DNA of 64,000 bases, taken from positions 4,776,501 through 4,840,500 of the forward strand of contig OY992840.1 of the NCBI GenBank assembly GCA_963921425.1. Reading direction: 5' to 3'. The notes beneath the pieces were generated by a model, which saw only the letters and a list, made by a program, of their open reading frames with translations, did no database searches and was not told the origin of the DNA. Shown here in pieces: positions 22,701-33,373 of the stretch. Positions within the stretch are counted from its first letter, which is position 1. The number at the start of each line of letters is the position of its first letter. The translations under genes and the position numbers were made by a program. This DNA comes from Dryas octopetala. Taxonomy: Eukaryota; Streptophyta; Magnoliopsida; Rosales; Rosaceae.

Positions 22701-23011
22701 AACTACGAAGACAATAAGACAATCCAATCGATACCCATCAACAAGTAGCATATATGCATGTAAGTGAGGTATTTACCGTTCTATGATTGAATATGAACAC
22801 CGAAAATCTCTAATAATTTCAGAGAAATAGCCAAACACACGCACGCATAGATTACATTGATGGGTAAAGAGAAAGCTCACATGTAACGGTTGCCCTTGGA
22901 AGTGAGATCGAGGACCTGGATCACGATCTCTGGGAGCTCACCCGACCCGTCCGGCGATGGGTTTGCCAACATGGTCGATATCGCATCTGGGCTTGGTCCT
23001 AGCTTCGCCAT
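19758..23011 (-). CDS. RPA1: Replication protein A 70-kDa subunit (RPA1, RPA70B-like)
   Basis: Large subunit of the single-stranded DNA-binding RPA complex used in replication, repair and recombination. Twelve exons (22881-23011, 22302-22448, 22025-22192, 21761-21938, 21374-21644, 21189-21291, 20983-21107, 20797-20875, 20570-20714, 20273-20433, 20055-20175, 19758-19955) join in frame to 608 residues, close to the usual length of the shorter plant RPA1 forms. The N-terminal OB fold begins MAKLGPSPDAISTMLANPSP and contains FTASDGKMKLKGILPSNLTS. DNA-binding OB folds follow (PLVSLNPYQGNWTIKVRVTN; FNEAAKKFYDKFELGKVYYI). The C-terminal fold has a C4 zinc ribbon: Cys473, Cys476, Cys490, Cys493 in ACKICNKK and WCEGCQ. 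No extra C-terminal CCHC extension is present, unlike RPA1C/E. An upstream in-frame extension is not used because it is GA-repeat sequence. Confidence 0.93.
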
Positions 23012-23132
23012 TCTCAGCCCTCTCTTGCTCTCTCTCTCTCTCTCTCTCTCTAGGATTTTGGAGGCGATTTGGAGGTAGTAGATGGAGTTTGACAGAGAGA
23101 GTCTCTGTTTGAGTGTTTTTGTATATGTGAAT

Positions 23133-23217
23133 TTTGGCGGGAGTTTTGTGTAAGTTGAAATCATTTCCCGCAATGCTTCCAAAATCCAAAGCAATCTCTT
23201 TTTACTATTTTTGGCGC
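23133..23217. promoter_or_regulatory. Cluster of three E2F-type sites upstream of RPA1
   Basis: TTTGGCGGGA (23133-23142), TTTCCCGC (23164-23171) and TTTGGCGC (23210-23217) each fit the E2F consensus TTTSSCGC/TTTGGCGGG. They lie about 120-210 bp upstream of the RPA1 start codon. E2F factors drive S-phase expression of replication genes in plants, so the cluster fits the gene it precedes. The effect is inferred. Confidence 0.6.
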
Positions 23218-24073
23218 CAATTTTACCTTTCCCGGTTTTTGGTTTGATTTGTCGACTACCGCCCGTTCAATTTCTTTCGGGTTTTACCGTTTTGTCCTTC
23301 TGTTGTTTCTGGATTCACGATTCGCCCAACAGGGCTTGGTAGAAACTAGAATGAATCGTAGTTGGGCTAACGGGCCCGTCACGTTGGACTTAAAAATTGG
23401 ACCTAAAAAATTATTGGGTTGATTTGGAAAACTTTTTAACCAAAACAGTGTCTTTATCGACGTTTGTATAGAAAAATGTAAGTTACAGTATGTCTATTAA
23501 TCACATTAAACAATTTCAAAGTTAAGATTACCTCCATTTTTACCTGCTCATCATTTTACTGTCACATGACCATATTTGTTTGTCTTATATTTTACTTTTT
23601 CTCTATCTATTATAATTCTCATCACCCATCACCGAAGCTATTCAAATGCGAACGTGGGCATGTTTACATTTGATACTGAGCACTCGGCAACGTCATCGAG
23701 AGCTCAACGAAATTTTGTTTAAATTGGCGATCATTTCTTGCAGCACTCAGCGCTTCTTCATATGTCCATTTTTTAGAGTATAGGGTATGAGTTCACCTTA
23801 TATTCTCATAGGGTGCAGAATGACCTTTGTGGACCCAAAATCTCAAAATTAAACCTTAACATAAAAAACCGACAAACCAAATCCAAGCATTCGATATCGA
23901 AAAGATTTTATACTACCAAATGCTCGATAATGGTTACCAAACACACAGCGTTATGTGTGACATTGTACATATATTGCGTGTGTATGATACTTTTAGTATA
24001 TGATTACATAATGAAAATTTTCAAATAAAAAGAAATTGTGTGCGTTTAATGCATTGGGTACCATGAATTTTTA
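23218..24073. other. Intergenic sequence upstream of RPA1
   Basis: No gene, repeat array or RNA gene is recognised. The stretch is ordinary AT-rich sequence up to the hAT-like terminus at about 24075. Confidence 0.4.
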
Positions 24074-26082
24074 AGGGCCCGTCTGGTAACGTTTTACCAA
24101 GGAATAAAATTTCAGATTTCGAGGAAATTTCGAAAAATTTTAAATTTCAACAGAAATTAGACGGAAACGACGAAAATTACTATCAAAATACGGAAATTTG
24201 GAATGAAATTTTACCATATGTTTATTTAACATATTATCTACTATATTGATAAAAAACATTGAAGAAACTAAATTATATAGTAAGTTTCATGTGATATAAG
24301 ATTAATATAATGAGCTCTGAAGACAAATACTATTATATAAAATTAATATAATGAATAAATGAAATTAGTATATTCTTTATACTCTATAATCTATACACTA
24401 AATCCTAATATTAAACCCTATATACCATAATACTCTCTATACTCTATAATATATACACTAAACCCTATATATTTTACAATCTATACTCTATATTGTTTAG
24501 AATATGGTATAGGATATTAAAGTTTAGGTCTTTTATGATATTTTTAATTATTTTTTTATATAAAATTATATTGGGTTTAAAAACAATTAAACGAAACTCC
24601 AAAACGGCCAAACAAAACTCCAAACATTTTTTTTCTTTCCAATTGCCCAAAGGCCCCAAACCCCAATTAATCCTAAATCTTTTTTTTTTCTTTTCATTTT
24701 TTTTTTCCTTTTCTTTTCTTTTTTCTTTTCCTTTCTTTTTTCTTTTCTTTTTTCTTTTCCTTCTCCCATTTCCTTTCTTTCCTCCTCGTAAGTCTCCAGA
24801 CTCTCTACTCTTTTCTTTTTTCTTTTCCTTTCTTTTTTATTTCTTTCCTTCCTTTCCTTCCTTTTCTCCCCGTAAGTCTGCAGACTCTCCAGTGGCCATC
24901 TCCCTCTCAATCTCCATTATTTCAGTTAGTCACCTTCTCTTTCTCGCTCCCTCATTCAGTCTCATCTACTCTCTTCTCTCTTCTCTCTCCTCTCTCCCCC
25001 TCTCCCTCCCCGATCTCCCTCTCTTCTCTTCGCGCACCGATCTTCTCTCCCCGGGCCGATCTCTTCCTCCTCTCTTCTCTCTCCCCGGCGACAATAGACG
25101 ACGAGGCCGGCTCTCCTTTTTCTCCCATCTCTCCCTCTGGTCGCTGCCTCCTGGATCCAGTCGAAAATTTCGGCGAAATGTTTCGAAATATTTTTAATAT
25201 AGTGTTAAAATTTCCATACCCCTAAAAATCAAAATTTTCAGCGAAATTTCGAAATCTAACACCTTGCATTTTACAGAACAATTTTCTAACAACTGAATTG
25301 TAAATGAAAATGACAAATTAAATTTTGCATTCTCAAAATATGAGAAGCGTCTGGTAGCATAATTGAAAAACAATTATATAAAACAAAAATAATGAAAACA
25401 CATTTGGTATTAATTAATTATTACAACTAAATAATTATATTCACAAAAGATATTAATTATAAATTATTACAAACCAATTTCATAAAATATATAATTAAAA
25501 AAAGAGAAGTTTCATAAAACCCAACCCACCTCGGCCGGCGCGACTACCTTGGAGGTGGAAGAGTTGTTGGTGACCGTATTATTAATGGAGATAAGACTGC
25601 AAATACCTATGATATAGTTGAACGGATGTATTTTCCTTATGTAAGGGTTGTTAAGGCTTGTGAGCTTCCTGTCATGGATGTTACGACGAGTCTTGATCCG
25701 TTTATTGAAGCGAGTATTGGAAACTATAGAGGGATTACAAAGTATATATTTTGAAAAATGGGTGAGGTGGGCAACGGCGGGGAGTAAGGCTGCCGCCGGA
25801 GGTGGGTATGGCTAGGTTAGGAGGAGGTGCAGATCACATGTTTTTTCATTTTTTTTTCAGATGTAAATTTTTTTTTTATTTGTATCTGTGTTCACTATGT
25901 TTTTTAAATTCACTAAAAACATCATTTAGTCATTTTCTGAATTTACACTGTAAACTAGAAATTATATTTTGTGTTTTTGAAAAACTATTTTTTCAATACG
26001 GTAACCAAACACATTTTTGTCATTTTTTGAATTTGTAACATGAAAAACCGTTTTGTAAAACGTTACCAAACACACCCTGAGC
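24074..26082. mobile_element. hAT-like non-autonomous element(s) with captured gene fragment
   Basis: The left end reads gcccgtctggtaacgtttta (from about 24076). The right end, read in reverse, gives ggtgtgtttggtaacgtttta (about 26058-26078). They form an imperfect inverted terminus of the TGGTAACGTTTTAC type typical of plant hAT-related MITEs. A second possible left end (cgtctggtagcataattg) occurs at about 25350, so this may be two adjacent or nested elements. The interior holds a pyrimidine-rich tract of about 450 bp (24680-25140) and an MCTP fragment. I could not find a matching 8-bp target duplication and no transposase is present. Confidence 0.45.
25539..25754 (+). pseudogene. Captured MCTP/QUIRKY-type C2-domain fragment
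   Basis: 72 codons are open: RDYLGGGRVVGDRIINGDKT, then TYDIVERMYFPYVRVVKACE, and LDPFIEASIGNYRGITKY, ending at a TGA. This is the junction and start of a C2 domain of multiple C2 and transmembrane-region proteins (MCTP: FTIP1, QUIRKY), calcium and lipid binders at plasmodesmata and the ER. The expected KHFEK is disrupted by a small insertion (KYIF then stop). Only about 70 of the roughly 770-1000 residues of an MCTP are present, and hAT-like termini lie on both sides. This points to transduplication of a host gene piece. Confidence 0.7.
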
Positions 26083-26647
26083 CTTTTGGAACATTCACTT
26101 CAATACATCATTACCTTGATGTGTGCCGGACAAATTCATAAATATGTCATTATTATTGAATCCATTTAATAGATTAAATGATGGGATGTCACCTACCTCT
26201 AATATGCCCACCAATACGAAATTTTGTTAAGTGGGACCGTAACATTATTTAGTATTGAAATTTAAGCATTATTATTGGCAGATTTTACACGTGATTTTAC
26301 AAATAATAACAAATCACAATTTGTCCCGCAAATTTCAATGTGCACAAAATTCCCACTATTTATCCTTACTTTATATTATATAATGAATTTACAAGAAAAT
26401 ATTTACATTCCCTAAGACACATAGGAAATACCTAAATGATTCATTTAATTATCTTGTTATCTATTAATACTAAAACAGATTAACCTCAAGGAGAAAATAA
26501 GGTGTCTGAATAATCCCATGTGTAATATACAATAAGAAGAGAGAAACTACAAAGCTAGAACATTTTTTTCTTTTTCTGTTTCTTTTGTTGCAATGTTTGA
26601 GACGTTTTGGTAGTTGAAACAGTACCACTACCCTGGACAAGTGTATA
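26083..26647. other. Intergenic sequence, probable 3' flank of the 26648 gene
   Basis: AT-rich, with no gene recognised. The right portion is probably the 3' untranslated region of the minus-strand gene that follows. Confidence 0.4.
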
Positions 26648-28303
26648 TCAATTACAAAATGGGCAACAACAGAAGCAAGATACCCATTTTTGCTTAACCA
26701 CATCTAGGTTTGATTTAGGGGTCTGAGTTGCATTTGGAGTTTCTTTAGGGGTCTGTGGCCGTGATTCGTCTTGTCTTGGAGGTGGTGGTGGCGGCGAGGA
26801 TGGCTTTTGCTTCCCTGTATCTACCCTCAGTGAACCACTTCTTTCTCCTTCCCCTGCCAATCTTCACATAACAAGAAAGATTCAGTTGTTTGCTCAACAT
26901 GCCAATGTGCACAATTAGTTGAAAATATCGCCTTTTATTAGTGTATTTAATTTTAATGTTGTATTTTTTTTGTTTCTTTTATTTAAATTATTAATGCAAT
27001 GCAACTCTTTTTGTATTTTGGAAATGTATGCAGTTGTTAATGATTAGGAGAAGTTAAAAACACAACTTGAGAAGTTGCCAAAAGATTGTAACTATGTATT
27101 GAGATGTGAATATGTGAAGCATGCAAATTAAGCTAGTTCCTTGATTGTCTAAATTTTGCTAACATAGGCTTAGGATTAAAAATGAGCAACTTACATTGGA
27201 AATGCAAAAGATTTTGTACTTCCATCTGAAGCATGGGAGAGGCGAGATGAATGATAGTTGGCCTTAGAAGGAGGTGATGCAGTTCCTTTGTAAAAATTTT
27301 CTGTATTTTCCATCATAACCTCTCTCATTGTCTCTGCAGCTCTCTCTTGAATTACTGTTGGACTTGGACCCCCATCCAAAGTATCAGTTTTTTGGGAAAT
27401 CTCAGCTACTTGCTTGGATGGAGGCTGGTTACTTGAGTAGTCAATGAGTGGACTAGGCATGTTTAGTTCACCAGGCAGGCCCAGCTCACCAGATTTCCAA
27501 GGAAACTGGTCTCTGGTAAAACTCATATTGCCCATCTGAATGCTGAATAAGGATTCATTGGAAGCAGTACTCCATTCCATTGGGGCATTGGATTTCTTAG
27601 AAAAAACATGGTCCGGAATCCTATATGGCGAGGAACCAGGATCACTAGGCCGCTCCATCATCTGCGTGGGAGGAAATTGTGTTGCGGGATCACTATGGCG
27701 AGCAACTACTGGTTGATCAGCTAATCCATCACTAGGCTGCTCATTCTTGGGCCTACAGCCGCCTTGAAAATCCTTTTCAGTGAAATTTGAAGCCACTTGA
27801 GAGTGTACTACTTGTGCAGGGCAAGCATGACCTTTCTGTATGTCACCCTGAAAATCCTTATCTACCTGAGAGGGTACAACTTGGGCAGGGCCAGCAGCAC
27901 CTGCTTGGGACATACTGGCTTCATTTGCATCCAATTCCAAGCCGGCTTCATAACAATCAGATATAGAGTGACTCCACACTTGGCCTGTGCTTGGAACATT
28001 AGCTTCACCTTGAGTTGTAGTAGGATGTTGAGGCAATGAGGATGAGGGGCCTATTCCATTGCCTGCAATATCAGCTTCACCAAGAGTTGTAGCAGGACTT
28101 GTCCCACTGCCAGTTCTTCCATCTCCAGGTTCCACAACTGGAAATGTCTGGTTTAATCCAGGTGCCGAAATTTCAATGTCAAAGTCCTCTTCAGGTTTTT
28201 TAAAGCTTATAAGGGCTTCAGGGGCTGGAAGGAAAAGGTCTGAAGATGTTGATAATGTGGAGGAGATGGGGTCTAACCTTTTTCCCCCATTTTCAGAATC
28301 CAT
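26648..28303 (-). CDS. Unrecognised plant protein with Pro-rich segment and Cys-rich C-terminus
   Basis: Two coding exons (27195-28303 and 26648-26861) join in frame (FAFP then ILAGEGERS) to 440 residues. I do not recognise a family. The N-terminal 370 residues are hydrophilic and rich in Ser, Pro, Gly and acidic residues (MDSENGGKRLDPISSTLSTS), with two related stretches of the type PAQVVPSQVDKDFQG / PAQVVHSQV ... EKDFQGG. The second exon has a poly-Pro run (SSPPPPPPRQDE), Thr/Pro repeats, and ends in CFCCCPFCN, five Cys in nine residues, possibly S-acylated. No transmembrane segment or enzyme motif is seen. A 5' untranslated intron is likely (about 28355-28905, canonical ends). The ATG chosen is the first of the long frame. 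It is probably disordered. Confidence 0.7.
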
Positions 28304-30316
28304 AACTTAAAAATGTCCCGATTCTGCCTCCAGCGGTCCTAACCCATTGAATTTCTGTAAAAATGAAAAAAGAGAGCATAAGCTTTTCAATCCAATGACA
28401 TATGTTAAAAATTTAAATAAAACTTATTGAAAATTACTAGAAATCACAACACTGTTTTTGGTAGATGTCATAGAACCCCATATTACAAGAGTGAATGTTA
28501 CATGGATCCTGAGATCTTCTCTTCATAATATTTGCCACCCAAATTCTAGGAAAGTAAATGTGACAACTAAAACACAAACTTGACAAAAATAGAAACAGAG
28601 AAGCTTCACCCTAATATCCATTGAGAAATAAAACTGGAATGCATTAATGTAATTGAGAACAAAAATCAGAATACATTCATACTTGCTGAGAAATTTTCAA
28701 AAGTTAAGTCCCTTAATTTAATGTTTTAGCTATAGCAGATTCAAATTGCATGTTGGATTCTCATACCCTTTATATATTACATATTGATATTCAATTGAAT
28801 ACATGTGATATTGATTACTTGAAGAACAAGAAATTGAGAAGAAAAAAAAAAAAGTAAAACCTGTTAAAAATTGAAATAAACTTGTAATACTCATACAAAA
28901 CTTACATGCAAAACCAATAAAAATGAATGTGTCCTCACTGCTCCTCAGAGAGACTGCCAACCTCCGGGTCTGGAAACATCAATGGTCGCGCGCGGTGGCC
29001 TGAGAATCAGCAGTCTTGGTTTTGCACTGATGCCAACCTATATGGAGAGTAGTGGATAAGATGGCTGGAAATCAACGAAAAACGAAAACGAAAAAACAAA
29101 GACAAAATGGGGGAAAGAGGGAGAGAGAGAAAAGTGAGGGGGATTATAAGGCTTTGCATACACTTAGGCGTTGCTTTCTCACCCTCTATTTCCCATATAT
29201 ACTAACCAACTACTCCTACCTAATTTTAAATCCTAAGGCTGTATTTTCCCTTTTTGTCCTTCTTGATTTTCATATATATCATATCTGTTACATAACAACA
29301 TTCATATATATCATATCTTATTCTTGACACGGTTTAATTTTACAAAGTAATCTACAACTAGAATTATAGGCATCCACATTGCACCATTGTACATCAAACT
29401 GGCTTTGGATTCGGGTTGAGATAAAATTGGTCATCACTTGTTCCACTTGCTGCAAAATGAGATAGGTCGCATGGAAGAGCACTTTGATTCATCCAAATTA
29501 TACATATGTAGCTTTCAATGGATTGAGCAGATGCTCTTAAACTGGCCCTGGCTTACCTGATTAAAGAACTCTTTAGTCTTTACCAATTAATGATTTATGA
29601 ACATAGTATATGTAAATATAAGATGTTCATCAAAGTGCTTTAAAGTACATATATTTGGATTTAAAGAAAAAAAAGTTTGTGCTTTAAAAAAATTAAAAAA
29701 TACTTGGAAGCGAATGAGCATCCACTCTCCATAAAGCACTATAAATGGCTTTTAAATTTTATATTAGGCAGTGCTTTTAGAAGGCTTAAAAGCGCTTTCA
29801 AATAGTCAAAAACGCTTTTGCTTATATTTGGCAAAAGAAATAAGAAGCGCTTTTGGATTCTAAAAACACTTGGAAACGCTTCCAGGTGCTTCTTTAGAAA
29901 GCCCTTCCATGGAAGCGGTTCCAAGTATATTAACAAGAAGCATTTGAATTTTTTTCAAATAAATCTATGAATTTCTAACAAAAATGCTTCTAATAAAAGT
30001 GCTTCTTACGTAAGCACTCCCAAACAAGCCTATTTCTGTTAAGCACTATCAAAAGCACTTTTGATTATTTTAAAAGGCTTTTAGTAAAAGAAATGCAAAA
30101 CAGGCCCCTTAATGGCAAATAAAATATACAACTTTATCAATTTATTTTATATTTCTTTCAATCCTATTGACAAGTAACGAATTGGACTTTGAACACATCA
30201 ACTCGTAAAATGAGACTCTGACCCAAAAAAAAAAAAAAAAAATTCATAAAATGAGACTTTCACAGTCCAAGTTGATTTCTACCTCGTGTTTACTACCCAG
30301 TAATTGAATACTCGAT

Positions 30317-30347
<31 letters not shown>

Positions 30348-31444
30348 GTTAGGGAATTAATTATTGTTTGATGGGAAATATGATATTACTTCTCACCCGT
30401 TGAATGTGATAAGTTAACATGAATCATACATATTGCATAACCAAGCATGGAGGCACAGATTTGCAAATTGAAAAGTGACGTAGTTTCTTAGCATTGCATG
30501 GAATGTGTTAAATACTTAAATAAATAACTGGTCAAACCCCATAATACATAGTGTGCAAAAGGACCAGTGTTGAGTGTCAAATGCTGTAATAGTCAATGGT
30601 CATGACCATTGGCAACAATGGCATAGAGAGTTTACAGACAGAGAAAGCTAATTAAAGAAGTTACCAAGAAAACGAAGCATACAAAGACTTTCCATTTTAT
30701 TTCAACCGCACGAAATTTCAGCTTCATCTTCCCTCAAGTTTTATACTGTTTGATTTTTTCCACTATCATTTTCATCATTTTGCTTTTGCCTTCCCCAAAA
30801 ACAGTTCTCTGTATCTCTCTCATTCTGTGGACCAAAGAAAACGCGTAGTTATTTCGCTTTATTTCATTTTTCCCAGTTGGGTTTCTGTTGAGTTTGTTTT
30901 AAACTACTTTTTGTATAGGATCAGCAGCTGCTTTTGTTTGGAATTCGACTCTAAGATTTGGTCTCTGCTCTTGTTTTTAGTACCTACGTTTCTTGTGTGG
31001 GTGCTGAGGCAAAACTTGTTTGGCAAATTTCTCATCTGGGTTCTTGAGTTTATGTATCAGTTTGCACTGATAAGACTACAGGTTGAGCATGAAGGGATCC
31101 TGCAAATTTTACTCTGGCAAGTTTATGTATCAGTTTGCTCTGGAAAATTTTACAATAGTTTTTGTAGATATCATGTTCCTTATCACTTTCATTTCAAGTT
31201 TATTCTGCAACTGTTTTTAAAAGCTTCAATTGCAGCATCTTCTACTGTAAATTCACAGATTTCTTTTTCCTTTTTTTCTTGTTTCACAATCTGATTCATT
31301 CCTGAATTTGGTTGAGCCAATAGTTTAAAGGGTGGTTCTGACTTCTGAGTCACTTGTTAAATTTTAATACGATTCTGTTTTGGGATTTATTTTGAGGCTT
31401 ACAGTTGGTTACTTGGTTCTTTTTGCTCTTACATCTTTATTGGC
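28304..31444. other. Intergenic: 5' flanks of the 26648 gene and EXO70, with repeats
   Basis: 28304-29060 is the probable leader and promoter of the minus-strand gene. 29620-30110 is built of short aagcgctttt / aaaagcacttc-type words in both orientations and ends gcaaaacaggcccc, like a decayed hAT-type MITE, but without a clear left end. 30318-30348 is a (CA)n(TA)n microsatellite. 30650-31444 is the probable EXO70 promoter and leader; its open frame at 30827-31294 has no recognisable protein character. Confidence 0.45.
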
Positions 31445-33373
31445 ATGGGGGACTATAAATCCTTCACCCCAAAAAATGAAGCAGAACAACATCTTGTTGC
31501 TGCAGCTTGGCATGTAATGAGGGCACTAGGGACAAGTAATGACCTAACTGATGACTTCAGAAAAACCCTCTCGGATGTTGAATCCCACTTGTCTGCCATT
31601 ACTGCAATCACTGAAAGCAAGACAGAAAAATTTTCTGAGTTTGAGAAGCGGCTCAAACATGCCGAGGAGAAGGTTATAATTTGGGAGTCAAATGAACTAA
31701 TGATATGGGACTCTGGCCCTGTGGAAGCCTTCAAGTACCTAAAAGCCATTGATGAAATCCAAACACTGAGAGAAAGTTTAAGAAGCTTGTCTGTGGATGA
31801 AAATGGGAAGCAGAAGAAACTTCTTTGCCGAGCTGATAGTGTTCTGCAGCTGGCAATGTCAAGGCTAAAGGGAGAGCTCATCCACATTCTTATTCGCTAC
31901 AAGCAATACCATGAGCCCGGATACATGTCTTTTCGTTTGTCTGGAGCAGATGTTGTGTATGATGAGTCCTATGTTTCAGTTGAGGAAGAACCTGTTGAGG
32001 AAGCATCCCAGAGAAACAGTAATAGCACTGAATCAGATGAATATGTTGTAGATTTGGTGCATCCACTGGCAATTTCCCATCTCAAATCCATTGCAAATGT
32101 TATGTTTGCTTCAAATTATGGCCAGGAATTTTGCCTGGCTTTCATCAACACAAGGAAAGAAGCCTTAGATGAGTACTTGGTCGTTCTTGGCCTGCAGAAA
32201 TTCAGCATTGAAGATGTGATAAAAATGGAGTGGAAAAGCTTGAACTTGGAGATCAAGAGATGGAACTGGATTATGAAGATCATCATTCGGGTCTATCTTG
32301 CTAGTGAGAAACGGCTCTGTGACCAGATTTTGGGGGACTTTGGATCTGTCGGCTCATTGTGCTTCCTTGAAACCTCAAAGGCTACAATGGAATGCCTCTT
32401 GAATTTCTGTGAAGCCATAGCCTTGGTACCCCGTCGGCCAGAAAAGTTGTTTTCCTTGCTTGACATGTATGAGGTTCTGGCAAATCTTCTACTGGTTATA
32501 GATGCTTTGTTCATAGATGAGGCTGGCTCTGTCATAAGAATCCAATTCCATGAGCTTTTGAGGAGCTTAGGAAATTTGGCAAAGAAAACATTTGTGGAAT
32601 TTGGGAATGCCATTGCATCTAGCACATCAACAAATCCCTTCTCAGGAGGTGGTATTCATCCTCTAACTAGATATGTCATGAACTACATCAAGACCCTTAC
32701 TGCGTATGGTGATACACTTGACTTGCTTACCAAGGATCAAGACATAGAAGAATCAAATCCAGACATTGAGTTGGAGGACAGGCATGGCATTTCCTGTTGT
32801 CCAACGGCTTACCACCTTCTGTCAATCACATCTACTCTAAAATCCAATCTTGATATGAGGTCCAAATTATACAAGGATGGTGCTTTACAACATGTTTTCT
32901 TGATGAACAACATCCATTACATGGTCCAAAAGGTAAAGAGCTCCAAACTCAGTCTTTTCTTTGGAGATGAATGGATAAAAAAGCATATTGTTAAATTCCA
33001 GCAACATGCAACTAGTTATGAGAGAGCCACTTGGAGCTCAGTCCTTTCTCTGCTAAGAGATGATAATTCGGGGTCACATTCTCTCTCAAAGGCAAATTTT
33101 AAAGAGAAGTGCAGGGCTTTCAGTACTGCCTTTGAGGAGGTGTACAAGAGCCAGACAGGGTGGTCTATCCCGGATGTTGAGCTTCGGGAAGATCTGCAAA
33201 TTTCGACTTCACAGAATGTAATCCATGCATACCGGAATTTTATCGGAAGAATCTCTGGCAAGATTAGTGATAAAGACATAAGGTACACTGTTGATGATCT
33301 GGAGAAATATCTTTTGGATCTCTTTGAAGGGTCTCCAAGATCGTTGCATCATTCATTTACACGCAGGAGGTGA
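31445..33373 (+). CDS. Exocyst subunit EXO70, E-clade like
   Basis: A single exon encodes 642 residues, a normal length for plant EXO70. EXO70 is the exocyst subunit that binds plasma-membrane phosphoinositides and directs secretory vesicles. The N-terminal helical part includes AAAWHVMRALGTSNDLTDDF and an ELMIWDSGP motif like the one in EXO70E proteins. The middle has SANVMFASNYGQEFCLAF-type and SIEDVIKMEWKSLN blocks. The C-terminal Exo70 domain ends with AFEEVYKSQTGWSIPDVELR, DKDIRYTVDDLEKYLLDLFE and GSPRSLHHS. Clade E is assigned from the WDSGP and SIEDVIKMEW regions; E2 in Arabidopsis marks the EXPO compartment. The start ATG sits in gcATGGGG, with no better upstream Met in frame. Confidence 0.88.
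   Translation: MGDYKSFTPKNEAEQHLVAAAWHVMRALGTSNDLTDDFRKTLSDVESHLSAITAITESKTEKFSEFEKRLKHAEEKVIIWESNELMIWDSGPVEAFKYLKAIDEIQTLRESLRSLSVDENGKQKKLLCRADSVLQLAMSRLKGELIHILIRYKQYHEPGYMSFRLSGADVVYDESYVSVEEEPVEEASQRNSNSTESDEYVVDLVHPLAISHLKSIANVMFASNYGQEFCLAFINTRKEALDEYLVVLGLQKFSIEDVIKMEWKSLNLEIKRWNWIMKIIIRVYLASEKRLCDQILGDFGSVGSLCFLETSKATMECLLNFCEAIALVPRRPEKLFSLLDMYEVLANLLLVIDALFIDEAGSVIRIQFHELLRSLGNLAKKTFVEFGNAIASSTSTNPFSGGGIHPLTRYVMNYIKTLTAYGDTLDLLTKDQDIEESNPDIELEDRHGISCCPTAYHLLSITSTLKSNLDMRSKLYKDGALQHVFLMNNIHYMVQKVKSSKLSLFFGDEWIKKHIVKFQQHATSYERATWSSVLSLLRDDNSGSHSLSKANFKEKCRAFSTAFEEVYKSQTGWSIPDVELREDLQISTSQNVIHAYRNFIGRISGKISDKDIRYTVDDLEKYLLDLFEGSPRSLHHSFTRRR

Noticed and set aside
24493..25197. 234-residue open frame
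   Set aside because: It runs through a polypyrimidine tract and translates to Phe/Ser/Leu runs. It has no domain and lies within a transposon-like region.
24066..26090. 8-bp target duplication for the hAT-like element
   Set aside because: No matching flanks were found for either choice of ends, so the element call stays tentative.
30827..31294. 155-residue frame before EXO70
   Set aside because: Phe/Leu/Ser-rich translation of T-rich leader sequence, with no family character.
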